A DNA stretch of 64,000 nucleotides from NCBI RefSeq assembly GCF_020736365.1, contig NZ_CP085988.1, positions 3,292,001 to 3,356,000 of the forward strand, given 5' to 3'. A program made the position numbers and the translations under genes. The DNA is from Clostridium sp. M62/1 (lineage in GTDB: Bacteria; Bacillota; Clostridia; Lachnospirales; Lachnospiraceae). Positions 7,582-15,244 of the stretch are shown in pieces. Position 1 is the stretch's first letter. Every line of letters begins with the position of its first letter. The notes under the pieces are model-generated. The model was not told the DNA's origin and made no database searches. It was given only the letters and a program-made list of their open reading frames with translations.

Positions 7582-8694
7582 CTATTTTGCCTCTGTCTCA
7601 GGGGCCGCTGTCTTCTCAGGCTCCTTCATATTCCTGCAGATAAACAGGGCGAGTAGAACAGCAAGCACACCTGCTGCCAGCTTTCCGATGACAACAGGAG
7701 TGATCATTTCCGGACGGACGCCTGCCGTAAATCCGAGATGATCTCCCAGAGCTGCCGTAGCGGGAACCAGCCATGCTGTGTTCACAATGATTCCCTTTTT
7801 GTTCATGTCCTTCATCATGGTATAGACAGGAACGGAATTGGCAAGGGTGAACACAAGTCCCGCTGCGCTGGTCTTGTCAAGTCCAATCTTCCTCCCTACT
7901 GCATTCAGAGGTTTGTCAAGAATTTTCGTGAGAATCGTAAGCACCGGGAAGGTTCCCAGAAGCACAATGCCGATTCCGGCGATGGCGTTCATTCCCTCCA
8001 TAATATCGGCCATTCCGGGTATGATCACCACCCCGGTCAGATGCTCAAATGCTGCCGCTGCCAGTCCTATGTAGATGACAATGGTTATAAACTGTCCGAA
8101 AATCATACAGCCCTTTACCATAGCCTCCGGGATAAATTTCAGTCCCAGAGCCAGAAGTACGGCCAGTATAATTACCGGCACCGTATTCCTAAGCACCATT
8201 CCAGGGCCAAAGCCGGCAATGAGTCCTCCAATGAGGCTTCCTGCCGGAATCGTCACAAGCCCGATTAACAGTCCCTTGGAAAAATACGGCCTGTCTCCCT
8301 TCTCAATCAGCCCGAGACCCACCGGAATGGAAAATACCAGCGTACATCCCAGCATCGATGCCACAATGTTTCCAGCCAGAAGCCCTGCCTCCTGGTTTTT
8401 TGCAAGCTCCATGGCCAGAGGATAGCCTCCCATATCGTTAGCGAGAATCGCTCCGAACATAGCCGGATCTGCGCCGAGGGCTTCAAACAGCGGAATAATC
8501 GCAGGTCCTAAAAGATCCGCGATCACCGGCGCCAGGCAGACAATTCCCACCATCCCCAGAGCCAGAGGTCCCATTGCGTTAAACCCCTCGTCAAATTTCT
8601 CCCCAAGCCCCAGGCGGTTTCCAAAAATCTTATCGGCAGCTCCGATTATCACCCCTGCTGCCATTACCCATAAAATAATCTGATCAAATGTCAT
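7582..8694 (-). CDS. eutH: EutH family permease (ethanolamine transporter family)
   Basis: This 370-residue polytopic membrane protein matches EutH throughout: FDEGFNAMGPLALGMVGI, NDMGGYPLAMELA, VFSIPVGLGLIEKGDR, and LGDHLGFTAGVRPEM near the C-terminus. EutH imports ethanolamine in enteric bacteria. No other eut genes are nearby; instead it lies directly before the polyol kinase and glycerol-3-phosphate oxidoreductase genes, where a glycerol facilitator is usual. The start at 8694 follows GGGAGGAAGG; the longer frame adds a low-complexity Lys/Arg-rich stretch with no such site. Substrate is therefore an open question. Confidence 0.85.
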   Translation of the reverse strand: MTFDQIILWVMAAGVIIGAADKIFGNRLGLGEKFDEGFNAMGPLALGMVGIVCLAPVIADLLGPAIIPLFEALGADPAMFGAILANDMGGYPLAMELAKNQEAGLLAGNIVASMLGCTLVFSIPVGLGLIEKGDRPYFSKGLLIGLVTIPAGSLIGGLIAGFGPGMVLRNTVPVIILAVLLALGLKFIPEAMVKGCMIFGQFITIVIYIGLAAAAFEHLTGVVIIPGMADIMEGMNAIAGIGIVLLGTFPVLTILTKILDKPLNAVGRKIGLDKTSAAGLVFTLANSVPVYTMMKDMNKKGIIVNTAWLVPATAALGDHLGFTAGVRPEMITPVVIGKLAAGVLAVLLALFICRNMKEPEKTAAPETEAK

Positions 8695-8853
8695 ATCCTT
8701 CCTCCCGTTTTCACTGGTTGCTGCAGATTTTTTTCTTTCCTCCTTCCCTCTCTTTTCTCTCATTTCTCTCATTTTTTTCTTGTCCCATCTGTTTTTCCGT
8801 ACACTTTTTTCATGTTGTAAAATCCACATTTTTTGTGCTTTTTGTTGTAGTTA

Positions 8854-8882
8854 ATTGTAATTCTTTTTTATTTTAAAATCAA
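8854..8882 (-). promoter_or_regulatory. Promoter of the eutH-glpK cluster
   Basis: Minus-strand TTGATT (8882-8877) and TACAAT (8859-8854) are separated by 17 bp, about 160 bp upstream of the eutH start. The intervening leader is T-rich on the plus strand and shows no gene. Confidence 0.6.
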
Positions 8883-8908
8883 TACCACAAAATATCCTAT
8901 TTTTTCAG

Positions 8909-8944
8909 GTAATTTTTGTGCACTTTTACGTAATAATTGTGTTT
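8909..8944. promoter_or_regulatory. Putative operator: two direct repeats 21 bp apart
   Basis: GTAATTTTTGTGCAC (8909-8923) and GTAATAATTGTGTTT (8930-8944) share GTAATwwTTGTG and start 21 bp apart, two helical turns, just upstream of the eutH -35 box. They could bind the DeoR-type regulator encoded next door. The remaining DNA to 9236 shows no gene. Confidence 0.35.
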
Positions 8945-9236
8945 TTTATTCAAACTACAATAAAATGCACATCCTTGTTTTCTAAAACATTCTATTGCCG
9001 AACTCGTCCGAAAAGAACTGCACATTGAAAATGAAGAGAAAACAGGGCTTTTCACCCTGCCCCTTCCTCCTCCCCAAAGATTGTAAAACGGCAGACAGGG
9101 GAACTGCTCTGTCATGGGCGGCTCTTCTATTGCTGAATCGATGAAAAATACAAGAAACTGCAACCGGAAAGGATGAGGCAAAAGATTTCGTCCCTCTGGA
9201 AACGGAAAAAATGAGGGGGTTTACAGGCGCTTCCAC

Positions 9237-9269
9237 AAAAAAAGACCGGAAGTCCTACGGCTTCCAGCC
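9237..9269 (-). terminator. Intrinsic terminator after the deoR-type gene
   Basis: On the minus strand a 9-bp stem (9269-9261 with 9252-9244, two G-U pairs) and an 8-base loop are followed by seven T residues. It separates the regulator transcript from the eutH-glpK cluster. Confidence 0.8.
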
Positions 9270-9344
9270 CTTTTGCAGTATCAGTGTATACAGGCCAGTC
9301 TTTACCAGGCTTTGAATCTGCTTCCGGCCCTTTGAAATGCGCCC

Positions 9345-10118
9345 TTACCTTTCTTCGGTCTCCACCTGGATCACTTCCGTCTTCATGGAATGCATTCTCG
9401 CGATGATGCTCCGATCGGCCCTTCCGTCTGTCACCAGCACGTCCATCCTGCTCAGCGGGCAGACTGTATTCATGGCAATGACTCCGAACTTGCTGTAATC
9501 TGCCAGCCCGATCACCTTCTGGGCCCGCGACAGCATCACGCGTCTCAGGTTGGTCTCTTCGATGTGATAGTCGGTGATCCCGTTTTCCACGGTAATTCCT
9601 CCAATCCCCAGGATATATTTATCCAGGTTAAAATGCTGCATGATATTTTCCGCCACAAAACCGGAAACGGAGAATTCTCCTTTTCTCACCTCGCCTCCCA
9701 GCATAATCACCCTTATATCATCGTCCCCGCTCAGAATCTCAGCGATCGGCATGGAGTTTGTCAGCACAATCACCTTCCTTTTTCCCAAAAGCGCTCTTGC
9801 AAACTCCCTGGCTGTTGTCCCAATATCGATTCCAAGCACATCCCCGTCCTCTATCAGCTCCACTGCCCGCCTGGCAATGGCTGCTTTTTCCTCGTAGTTC
9901 TTTACCTCTCTGTGTTCATAGAGAGGCTCTGCGGCCTTTTTCTGATTCAGGACAGCGCCCCCGTATACCCGGGTCAGCAGACCTTCTTTTTCCAAAAACT
10001 CCAGGTCCCGCCGGATTGTTTCAATCGAAACTCCAAACTGTTTTATCAGATCGCTGACTTTGATCATGCGCTCTGCCTGTATCATTTCCATAATTTTTTC
10101 GCGTCTGCTCTGAAGCAT
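9345..10118 (-). CDS. DeoR/GlpR family transcriptional regulator
   Basis: The 257-residue protein has the DeoR N-terminal helix-turn-helix (VSDLIKQFGVSIETIRRDLE, residues 19-38) with the signature EKEGLLTRVYGGAV after it, and a C-terminal DeoR sensor domain with DIGTTA and GLADYSKFG. DeoR proteins usually repress sugar or polyol catabolic genes and respond to a phosphorylated intermediate. It lies directly upstream of the eutH-glpK cluster on the same strand, so that cluster is the likely target. The start at 10118 follows GAAGGGG; an ATG at 10139 in the same frame has a weaker site. Confidence 0.85.
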   Translation of the reverse strand: MLQSRREKIMEMIQAERMIKVSDLIKQFGVSIETIRRDLEFLEKEGLLTRVYGGAVLNQKKAAEPLYEHREVKNYEEKAAIARRAVELIEDGDVLGIDIGTTAREFARALLGKRKVIVLTNSMPIAEILSGDDDIRVIMLGGEVRKGEFSVSGFVAENIMQHFNLDKYILGIGGITVENGITDYHIEETNLRRVMLSRAQKVIGLADYSKFGVIAMNTVCPLSRMDVLVTDGRADRSIIARMHSMKTEVIQVETEER

Positions 10119-10361
10119 GGTTCTATCCCCTTCTGCCATCTGCTCTAATCTCTCTTACCATCTTGGTCCCTGTTTCAGCTGTTCTGTTCTGACTTTTCCC
10201 GGACATTCCAATTCCCTGAACCCTTACTCCGGCTTTCAAACCCTCCCCGGTCCGGGCCTACATCCATTATAATCCCCGCCGCTTCGTTTGCCAATAAAAG
10301 AAACAGCACTTTCTTTCATAGCTTTTTCAGAAGAGAGGACTGCAGGATCCGTTTTTCCGCG

Positions 10362-10394
10362 AAAAAAGGTGCAGAACCTGAATTCCGCACCTTT
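10362..10394 (-). terminator. Intrinsic terminator after ridA
   Basis: AAAGGTGC (10365-10372) pairs with GCACCTTT (10387-10394), and on the minus strand the hairpin runs into a T6 run. The 10119-10435 gap holds this hairpin and no credible gene. Confidence 0.75.
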
Positions 10395-10435
10395 CTCTGT
10401 ATCATATCTTCGTCTGTCCCAAGGCATCTGAGCTT

Positions 10436-10810
10436 TTATTTTACAGCTACAGCCTCCATCTCCATCAGAACATCCTTCGGAAGTCTGGCCACCTCCACAC
10501 AGGATCTGGCCGGGCAGGCTCCCTCGAAATATTCGGCATAAATCTCATTGATTTTTCCGAAATCATTCATGTCCTTGATGAAAACGGTGGTTTTTACTAC
10601 ATTTCCCATGCTGGTTCCCGCAGCCTCCAAAAGGTTTTTCACATTCTCCATGACCTGTCTTGCCTGTCCCTCGATGCTGTCTGCGATCTCACCGGTGGCA
10701 GGATTTACCGGAATCTGGCCGGAAGTGTAGACCATTCCGTTTACCTCAATGGCCTGTGAATAGGGGCCGATAGCCGCCGGTGCATTGGATGTGCTGATTA
10801 CTTGTTTCAT
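10436..10810 (-). CDS. ridA: RidA family enamine/imine deaminase
   Basis: The 124-residue protein is a complete RidA/Yjg[15 protein letters not shown] at the N-terminus, [14 protein letters not shown], the central arginine in [13 protein letters not shown], and a terminal LMEMEAVAV. RidA hydrolyses reactive 2-aminoacrylate from PLP enzymes and acts as a cytosolic trimer. Length and the conserved Arg indicate an active enzyme. AAAGGAGG lies ten bases before the ATG. It is monocistronic, with a terminator hairpin downstream. Confidence 0.93.
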   Translation of the reverse strand: MKQVISTSNAPAAIGPYSQAIEVNGMVYTSGQIPVNPATGEIADSIEGQARQVMENVKNLLEAAGTSMGNVVKTTVFIKDMNDFGKINEIYAEYFEGACPARSCVEVARLPKDVLMEMEAVAVK

Positions 10811-10904
10811 GTTCAGGTTCCTCCTTTAAATTTGAGTATATGAATTTTTTGATTATCTGTCTCTGACAGGGTCTCTGTTTTTCTGATTTTCTTATCTCAG
10901 CCTC

Positions 10905-11738
10905 TTATTTCCTGATAATGGAGGTTTCTGTGATCTCAATCTTCCCCTCTTTCAGCAGATGGCCCACAGCTCTCTTGAACGCATTTTTGCTCAGATTGAA
11001 CTCCCGTTTTATCACTTCCGGTGAGGCCTTATCATTAAACGGAAGAACGCCGTCAAACTCATCTAACACCTTTAAAATCATGGCTGCATCCTCGTCCATC
11101 TGCAGATATGCCTTCTCACGGCAGCTCAGATCCAGCTTTCCATCCGGCCGAACCTTGGTGACACGGGCCTCCACCAGCTCCCCGATGCGGAAATTTCTGA
11201 ATACCTCGCGGACCGGAATCATCCCGTAATACTGATCGTCCACAGCCACGAAAACACCGAATCTCTCATTGTTTTCATAGACATGGCCCTTGACCTTGTC
11301 TTCTTTTTTATACCCGTCTGCTGTCTTGAGATAGGGATATACCTTCATGGTGGCGGCCAGACGGCTGCTCTTGTCAATGTAGAGGGCGGCCAGACATTCT
11401 TCCCCCTCTCTCAGCTTCCCGGTCTGCTCCTTAAAGGGCAAAAGCAGATCCTTTTCAAGTCCCATATCCAGGAAAGCACCGATTTTTGTAATCTCCTTTA
11501 CCTTCAGAAGCGCTACCTCTCCTGCCTCCAGTTTTGGCACCGCCGTTGTGGCTATCAGGCGGTCTTCTGAATCTTTATAGATAAATACCGTAAGCCTGTC
11601 ACCGATTTTCGTTCCCTCCGGAACCTGCTTTCTGGGGAGCAGCACCGATGCCTCCGGGCGCTCTTTTTCCCCCAGGTATACGCCAAATTCCTTTTCTCTG
11701 AGTACCTCCAGCTCCTGTCTTTTTCCTAATTCAATCAT
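10905..11738 (-). CDS. cvfB: CvfB-type S1 RNA-binding protein
   Basis: The 277-residue protein has tandem S1-like domains: one around residues 66-130 (VKEITKIGAFLDMGLEKDLL), one around 145-215 (VKGHVYENNERFGVFVAVDD), and a C-terminal winged-helix-like segment (FNLSKNAFKRAVGHLLKEGK). This is the CvfB/YitL architecture, an RNA-binding regulator that affects virulence gene expression in staphylococci. Its role here is unknown. GAGAGGAC precedes the ATG. It lies between ridA and the thioesterase gene, with about 100 bp on each side. Confidence 0.85.
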   Translation of the reverse strand: MIELGKRQELEVLREKEFGVYLGEKERPEASVLLPRKQVPEGTKIGDRLTVFIYKDSEDRLIATTAVPKLEAGEVALLKVKEITKIGAFLDMGLEKDLLLPFKEQTGKLREGEECLAALYIDKSSRLAATMKVYPYLKTADGYKKEDKVKGHVYENNERFGVFVAVDDQYYGMIPVREVFRNFRIGELVEARVTKVRPDGKLDLSCREKAYLQMDEDAAMILKVLDEFDGVLPFNDKASPEVIKREFNLSKNAFKRAVGHLLKEGKIEITETSIIRK

Positions 11739-11843
11739 GTGCTTCGTCCTCTCTTTTTGTATGATCTGAATAGCCTTCTTCAGGCCCGTCTTTTTACAGA
11801 ATTTGTCCTGTCACCGGAATTTTCGCTCCAGGTTCTGAAAGTC

Positions 11844-12560
11844 TCATTTCAGCCTTCCTTTGAGCTTCATATTGACAAATGGACGGCCGCTCTGTTCTGT
11901 CAGTGAAACCATATATCCGTCCTCTGTTCTGCAGATTCTCGGGATCATCACATCTCCCAGAACTGCTGCCTTTCTGTATTCTGCCAGAAGCTCCTCTATT
12001 TCAAAATTTTCGGGCAGAAACTCTCTTGCTATCTCCACATACCGGGCATTATTTACATGAAAATTCGTGTCAAGATGATGTCTGGAAACCGTTACCGGCT
12101 CTTTTTCCCCGCAGTTTTCAGGCAGGCAGAGCCTTCCCTGTGTCTCCGGCATGGAAAGGGGACTGCCAAGCTCCCCATAGCCCCTGATCTCCTCCTGTGT
12201 CACCCTGGCCGGACATTCGTGCTCCAAATCATAGAACACCCATCTGGAATCAGCCCTGACTATACACTCTCCGGCTTCATCCTGAAGCAGAAAATTGCGG
12301 TATCCGTAAATTCCCCGGAATCCATAGGGATAGGTGGATATGCGGATCCTCTCTCCCAGAGCCGGATATCGGCTCACCACAATCTGCCAGGAATTCAGCC
12401 ACCAGGCTCTCCTCACCTGTTCCAGATGGGAAAGACCCATATGGAGATCCTCCGACTGAAAGGTGGAACAGTCCTGAAAATAATTCATGATCCCGGTAAC
12501 CGACAGCCTTCCCGATTCGTCTGTCTCACTGTAGCGGACTCTGCTCTCAAATGTGTACAT
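11844..12560 (-). CDS. Acyl-ACP thioesterase
   Basis: The 238-residue product starts with a hotdog-fold domain (VRYSETDESGRLSVTGIMNY, then FQDCSTFQSEDL) and has a second hotdog repeat with HHLDTNFHVNNARYVEIARE, the acyl-ACP thioesterase pattern with the N-x-H-x-N-N-x-x-Y core. It releases fatty acids from acyl carrier protein. The start at 12560 follows AGAGGTGAGGAGT; a longer open frame would translate the hairpin repeats in the leader, so it is rejected. It is transcribed from a strong promoter at about 12694-12722. Confidence 0.85.
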   Translation of the reverse strand: MYTFESRVRYSETDESGRLSVTGIMNYFQDCSTFQSEDLHMGLSHLEQVRRAWWLNSWQIVVSRYPALGERIRISTYPYGFRGIYGYRNFLLQDEAGECIVRADSRWVFYDLEHECPARVTQEEIRGYGELGSPLSMPETQGRLCLPENCGEKEPVTVSRHHLDTNFHVNNARYVEIAREFLPENFEIEELLAEYRKAAVLGDVMIPRICRTEDGYMVSLTEQSGRPFVNMKLKGRLK

Positions 12561-12591
12561 ACTCCTCACCTCTTTCGGGCAGATGTCTGTG

Positions 12592-12690
12592 CTTCGCACA
12601 CTCCCGTGTGCTCTCTCGGGTTCCTCAAACTTCTCTTCGTTCCGTTTGAGCAGCGAATAGCTTCGCACACTCCCGTGTGCTCAGCTATTC
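12592..12690. repeat. Palindromic repeat element in the thioesterase leader
   Basis: The 22-mer CTTCGCACACTCCCGTGTGC plus TC occurs at 12592-12613 and again at 12661-12682; each copy forms a GCACAC/GTGTGC hairpin. The second copy lies inside a larger hairpin whose outer arms GAATAGC (12655-12661) and GCTATTC (12684-12690) pair. A further CTCAAAC/GTTTGAG pair lies between the copies. The promoter upstream puts all of this in the 5' leader. Confidence 0.8.
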
Positions 12691-12693
12691 TTC

Positions 12694-12722
12694 ATTATAA
12701 ATGATCCGCTCTTGCTTGTCCA
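12694..12722 (-). promoter_or_regulatory. Thioesterase gene promoter
   Basis: Minus-strand TGGACA (12722-12717) and perfect TATAAT (12699-12694) are 17 bp apart. The predicted transcript starts within or next to the outer leader hairpin. Confidence 0.65.
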
Positions 12723-12787
12723 TGTGGTTCGAACGGGTGAGGGGGATTTTTCCATAAAATTTTTTTGAATTTTTTCTAAAAAAAGTA

Positions 12788-12816
12788 TTGACGATATGGA
12801 TGTTATGTCGTATAAT
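12788..12816 (+). promoter_or_regulatory. tRNA-Gln promoter
   Basis: TTGACG (12788-12793) and TATAAT (12811-12816) with a 17-bp spacer lie 12 bp before the tRNA 5' end. Confidence 0.85.
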
Positions 12817-12828
12817 AGCACTCGTTGT

Positions 12829-12900
12829 TGGGGTATCGCCAAATGGTAAGGCAACGGACTCTGACTCCGTCATTTCAAGGTTCGAATCCTTGTACCCCAG
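12829..12900 (+). tRNA. tRNA-Gln (anticodon CTG)
   Basis: A 72-base cloverleaf is complete: acceptor TGGGGTA/TACCCCA, D-stem GCC/GGC, anticodon stem ACGGA/TCCGT with loop CTCTGAC, and T-stem CAAGG/CCTTG around TTCGAAT. The anticodon at loop positions 34-36 is CTG, reading CAG glutamine codons. CCA is not encoded. It is a single-gene transcript with its own promoter and terminator. Confidence 0.97.
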
Positions 12901-12913
12901 TTTTTATAACTGG

Positions 12914-12951
12914 AATGCCTGACAGGCTGCATGGTCTGTCAGGCATTTTTT
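12914..12951 (+). terminator. tRNA-Gln terminator
   Basis: TGCCTGACAG (12916-12925) pairs perfectly with CTGTCAGGCA (12936-12945), followed by six T residues. Confidence 0.92.
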
Positions 12952-13123
12952 GTTTGTATTCTGTATGGCAACTTTTACAGCTTCATATTCCCAGAAACCA
13001 CTGCCACTTTTCCTCCACAACAAAAAATAGCCTGAAGTGTCCCACAGACTTACCGTCTGCCGGCACGTTCAGGCCATTTCTCCTCCATGACAGACAGATA
13101 TTTCAGCAGGCAGCTGTCTGTGC

Positions 13124-14149
13124 CTAGTGAATAAACATGGCATCACCAAAGCTGAAGAACCTGTATCTCTCCTTTACAGCCTCCTCGTAGGCGGCCAGCA
13201 CATGTTCCCTTCCCGCAAGGGCAGAAACCAGCATCACCAGAGTGGACTCCGGAAGGTGGAAATTCGTGATCAGACAGTCCAGAATCTTAAACTGGTATCC
13301 CGGGTAAATAAAAATATCAGTCCAGCCGCTTCCTGCCTTCAAAACTCCGTTTTCATCGCTGGCAGATTCTATGGTCCGGCAGCTTGTGGTTCCCACACAG
13401 ATCACGCGCCCGCCTTCCCGCTTCGTGCTGTTGATCTTTTCTGCCTCTGATTTCTCCACCACGTAAAACTCTGAATGCATGTGGTGGTCAAGGACATTTT
13501 CCACCTTCACCGGACGGAAAGTTCCAAGCCCCACATGGAGGGTGACATGGGCGATTTTTACCCCTCTGTCCTCAATTTCCTGAAGCAGCTCCTTTGTGAA
13601 ATGAAGGCCTGCCGTCGGCGCCGCCGCTGAGCCCTCATGCTTTGCATAGACGGTCTGATAGCGGTTTTTGTCCTTCAGCTGATGGGTAATATAGGGGGGA
13701 AGGGGCATCTGGCCGAGCTGATCGAGGATTTCCTCAAAAATTCCTTCATAGGAAAACTGGATCAGACGGTTTCCCTCTTCCACTACATCCACAACGGTCC
13801 CCTTCAATATGCCGTCGCCAAACCGGATCACCGTTCCCGGCTTTGCCTTTTTTCCAGGCTTTACAAGGGTTTCCCAGATATCGTTTTCCTTTCTCTTTAA
13901 AAGCAGAACCTCTATCTTGGCATCTGTTCCCTCCTTGCTTCCGATGAGCCTTGCCGGAATGACCTTTGTGTCATTGATTACAAGGCAGTCCCCGGGATTC
14001 AGGTACTCTAAAATGTCCCTGAATTTCCTGTGCTCCACCTCTCCCGTGCTGCGGTCGAGCACTAAAAGCCTGGAGGAAGCCCGGTCCTCCAGCGGATCCT
14101 GGGCGATCAGCTCCTGCGGTAAATCAAAATAAAAGTCCTTTACATCCAT
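13124..14149 (-). CDS. queA: tRNA preQ1(34) S-adenosylmethionine ribosyltransferase-isomerase
   Basis: The 341-residue protein is a full-length Que[26 protein letters not shown] at the N-terminus, the [10 protein letters not shown] stretch, [10 protein letters not shown], and [18 protein letters not shown] near the end. QueA transfers the ribose of AdoMet to 7-aminomethyl-7-deazaguanine in tRNA to make epoxyqueuosine. AGAGGATAAGAA precedes the ATG. It lies next to tRNA-Gln, though its known targets are GUN-anticodon tRNAs. No tgt, queC or queD gene is in this window. Confidence 0.96.
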   Translation of the reverse strand: MDVKDFYFDLPQELIAQDPLEDRASSRLLVLDRSTGEVEHRKFRDILEYLNPGDCLVINDTKVIPARLIGSKEGTDAKIEVLLLKRKENDIWETLVKPGKKAKPGTVIRFGDGILKGTVVDVVEEGNRLIQFSYEGIFEEILDQLGQMPLPPYITHQLKDKNRYQTVYAKHEGSAAAPTAGLHFTKELLQEIEDRGVKIAHVTLHVGLGTFRPVKVENVLDHHMHSEFYVVEKSEAEKINSTKREGGRVICVGTTSCRTIESASDENGVLKAGSGWTDIFIYPGYQFKILDCLITNFHLPESTLVMLVSALAGREHVLAAYEEAVKERYRFFSFGDAMFIH

Positions 14150-14304
14150 TTCTTATCCTCTTTTCTGTGAATCTCTGCCGGCTATTCCGGCGTTGTCTTT
14201 CTCCCCCGCCTGCCCTGTCCTGACAGGGCCTGTCTTTTCCGGCTTCTCATGACCGTATCGGTTCTTTGCCTGCCGGAGAGCCTTTGGCCTCTCCTTCTCT
14301 TCTC

Positions 14305-15129
14305 TCACTGTCCCTGTTCTGCCCCTGCTTCCTCTTCTGCCCCTGCTTCCTCCAGGGAGACTTCGGACTCCTCGATGTGGGACGGGCCGTTTTCCATAAA
14401 CAGAATCCTGTTTTTCAAATCCTCGTCAGCGGCCATAGCTGCCTCCTTGGCATCATCAATCTGTTTTCCCAGCAGCACCACATCCTCATTGGCTGCCACT
14501 GCATCCAGATAGGCAGACAGCTCCGGCGTCGGCTCTCCGTCGAAAATGCGCCACTGGCCGTCGCTGCATTTTTCCACATACACGGCAATCAGAGACGGCG
14601 CAGGCGTCGCCACTCCGGAAAATCTTACATCGTAGGATACATAAGCCACATAGGCATCCTCCGTAAGTCCATCTGCTGTATAGCAGGAAATATTTTCATA
14701 TCCCTCTATGTACGCCCTCTGCTTTTCAAAGGATTCTCTGAACTGCTCCTCCTGAGAGGTATCCTGGGAGGTAAACAGATTCAGGAAAGTATCCATATCA
14801 CAGGAGGACACAGAGCGGAAATACTCCTCCATCAGCTGGTTGATTTCATGGTGCGCATCCTTCTCCAGAATGCTGCCGCCAAAATTATAATGATATTCCT
14901 TCGTATCCGGCTCAATCACCACATCCTGCTCCTCACCGATACTGTCCAGGTTATCTACTGTTTCCGGCTCTGATTTTGGCCCGTGCCCCCGCTCTCTTAT
15001 AAGGCCTGCTGCAAGCAGCACCCCTGCAAGCACCAGGATTATGAGCGGAACTGTCAGAAATAAGCCGTACCTTCTGAGCTCCTGGTCTGACAGCGGCCCG
15101 CCGGAGCGTCTCTTCCTGCTTCTGCCCAT
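14305..15129 (-). CDS. Membrane-anchored extracytoplasmic protein of unknown function
   Basis: This 274-residue protein has a basic N-terminus (RSRKRRSGG), one transmembrane segment at about residues 23-45 (LTVPLIILVLAGVLLAAGLI), and an acidic external region. Residues 95-205 resemble an NTF2-like alpha/beta domain: an EINQLMEEYFRS helix and a later DGQWRIFDGEPT strand. The C-terminus is Glu/Ala-rich. I do not recognise a named family. The start at 15129 follows AGGAGGCGG; an in-frame ATG seven codons upstream overlaps that site. It may be cotranscribed with queA, 156 bp downstream. Confidence 0.6.
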   Translation of the reverse strand: MGRSRKRRSGGPLSDQELRRYGLFLTVPLIILVLAGVLLAAGLIRERGHGPKSEPETVDNLDSIGEEQDVVIEPDTKEYHYNFGGSILEKDAHHEINQLMEEYFRSVSSCDMDTFLNLFTSQDTSQEEQFRESFEKQRAYIEGYENISCYTADGLTEDAYVAYVSYDVRFSGVATPAPSLIAVYVEKCSDGQWRIFDGEPTPELSAYLDAVAANEDVVLLGKQIDDAKEAAMAADEDLKNRILFMENGPSHIEESEVSLEEAGAEEEAGAEQGQ

Positions 15130-15175
15130 TTCACCGCCTCCTGTCTTCATCTCGATTTATTCTAGCAAAATACTG

Positions 15176-15220
15176 TTTAAAAAGCAACCGCCGCACAGGC
15201 GTTTCCCATACGGCGGCAGC
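15176..15220 (-). terminator. Intrinsic terminator after mcrC
   Basis: CCGCCG (15188-15193) pairs with CGGCGG (15211-15216), with extra GC pairs outside; the minus strand then runs into a T5 tract. Confidence 0.6.
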
Positions 15221-15244
15221 TGGTTTCCTTTTAGGAAAGAAGTA

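Noticed and set aside
12685-12873. Minus-strand 62-codon frame
   Set aside because: It runs through the tRNA-Gln gene and its promoter.
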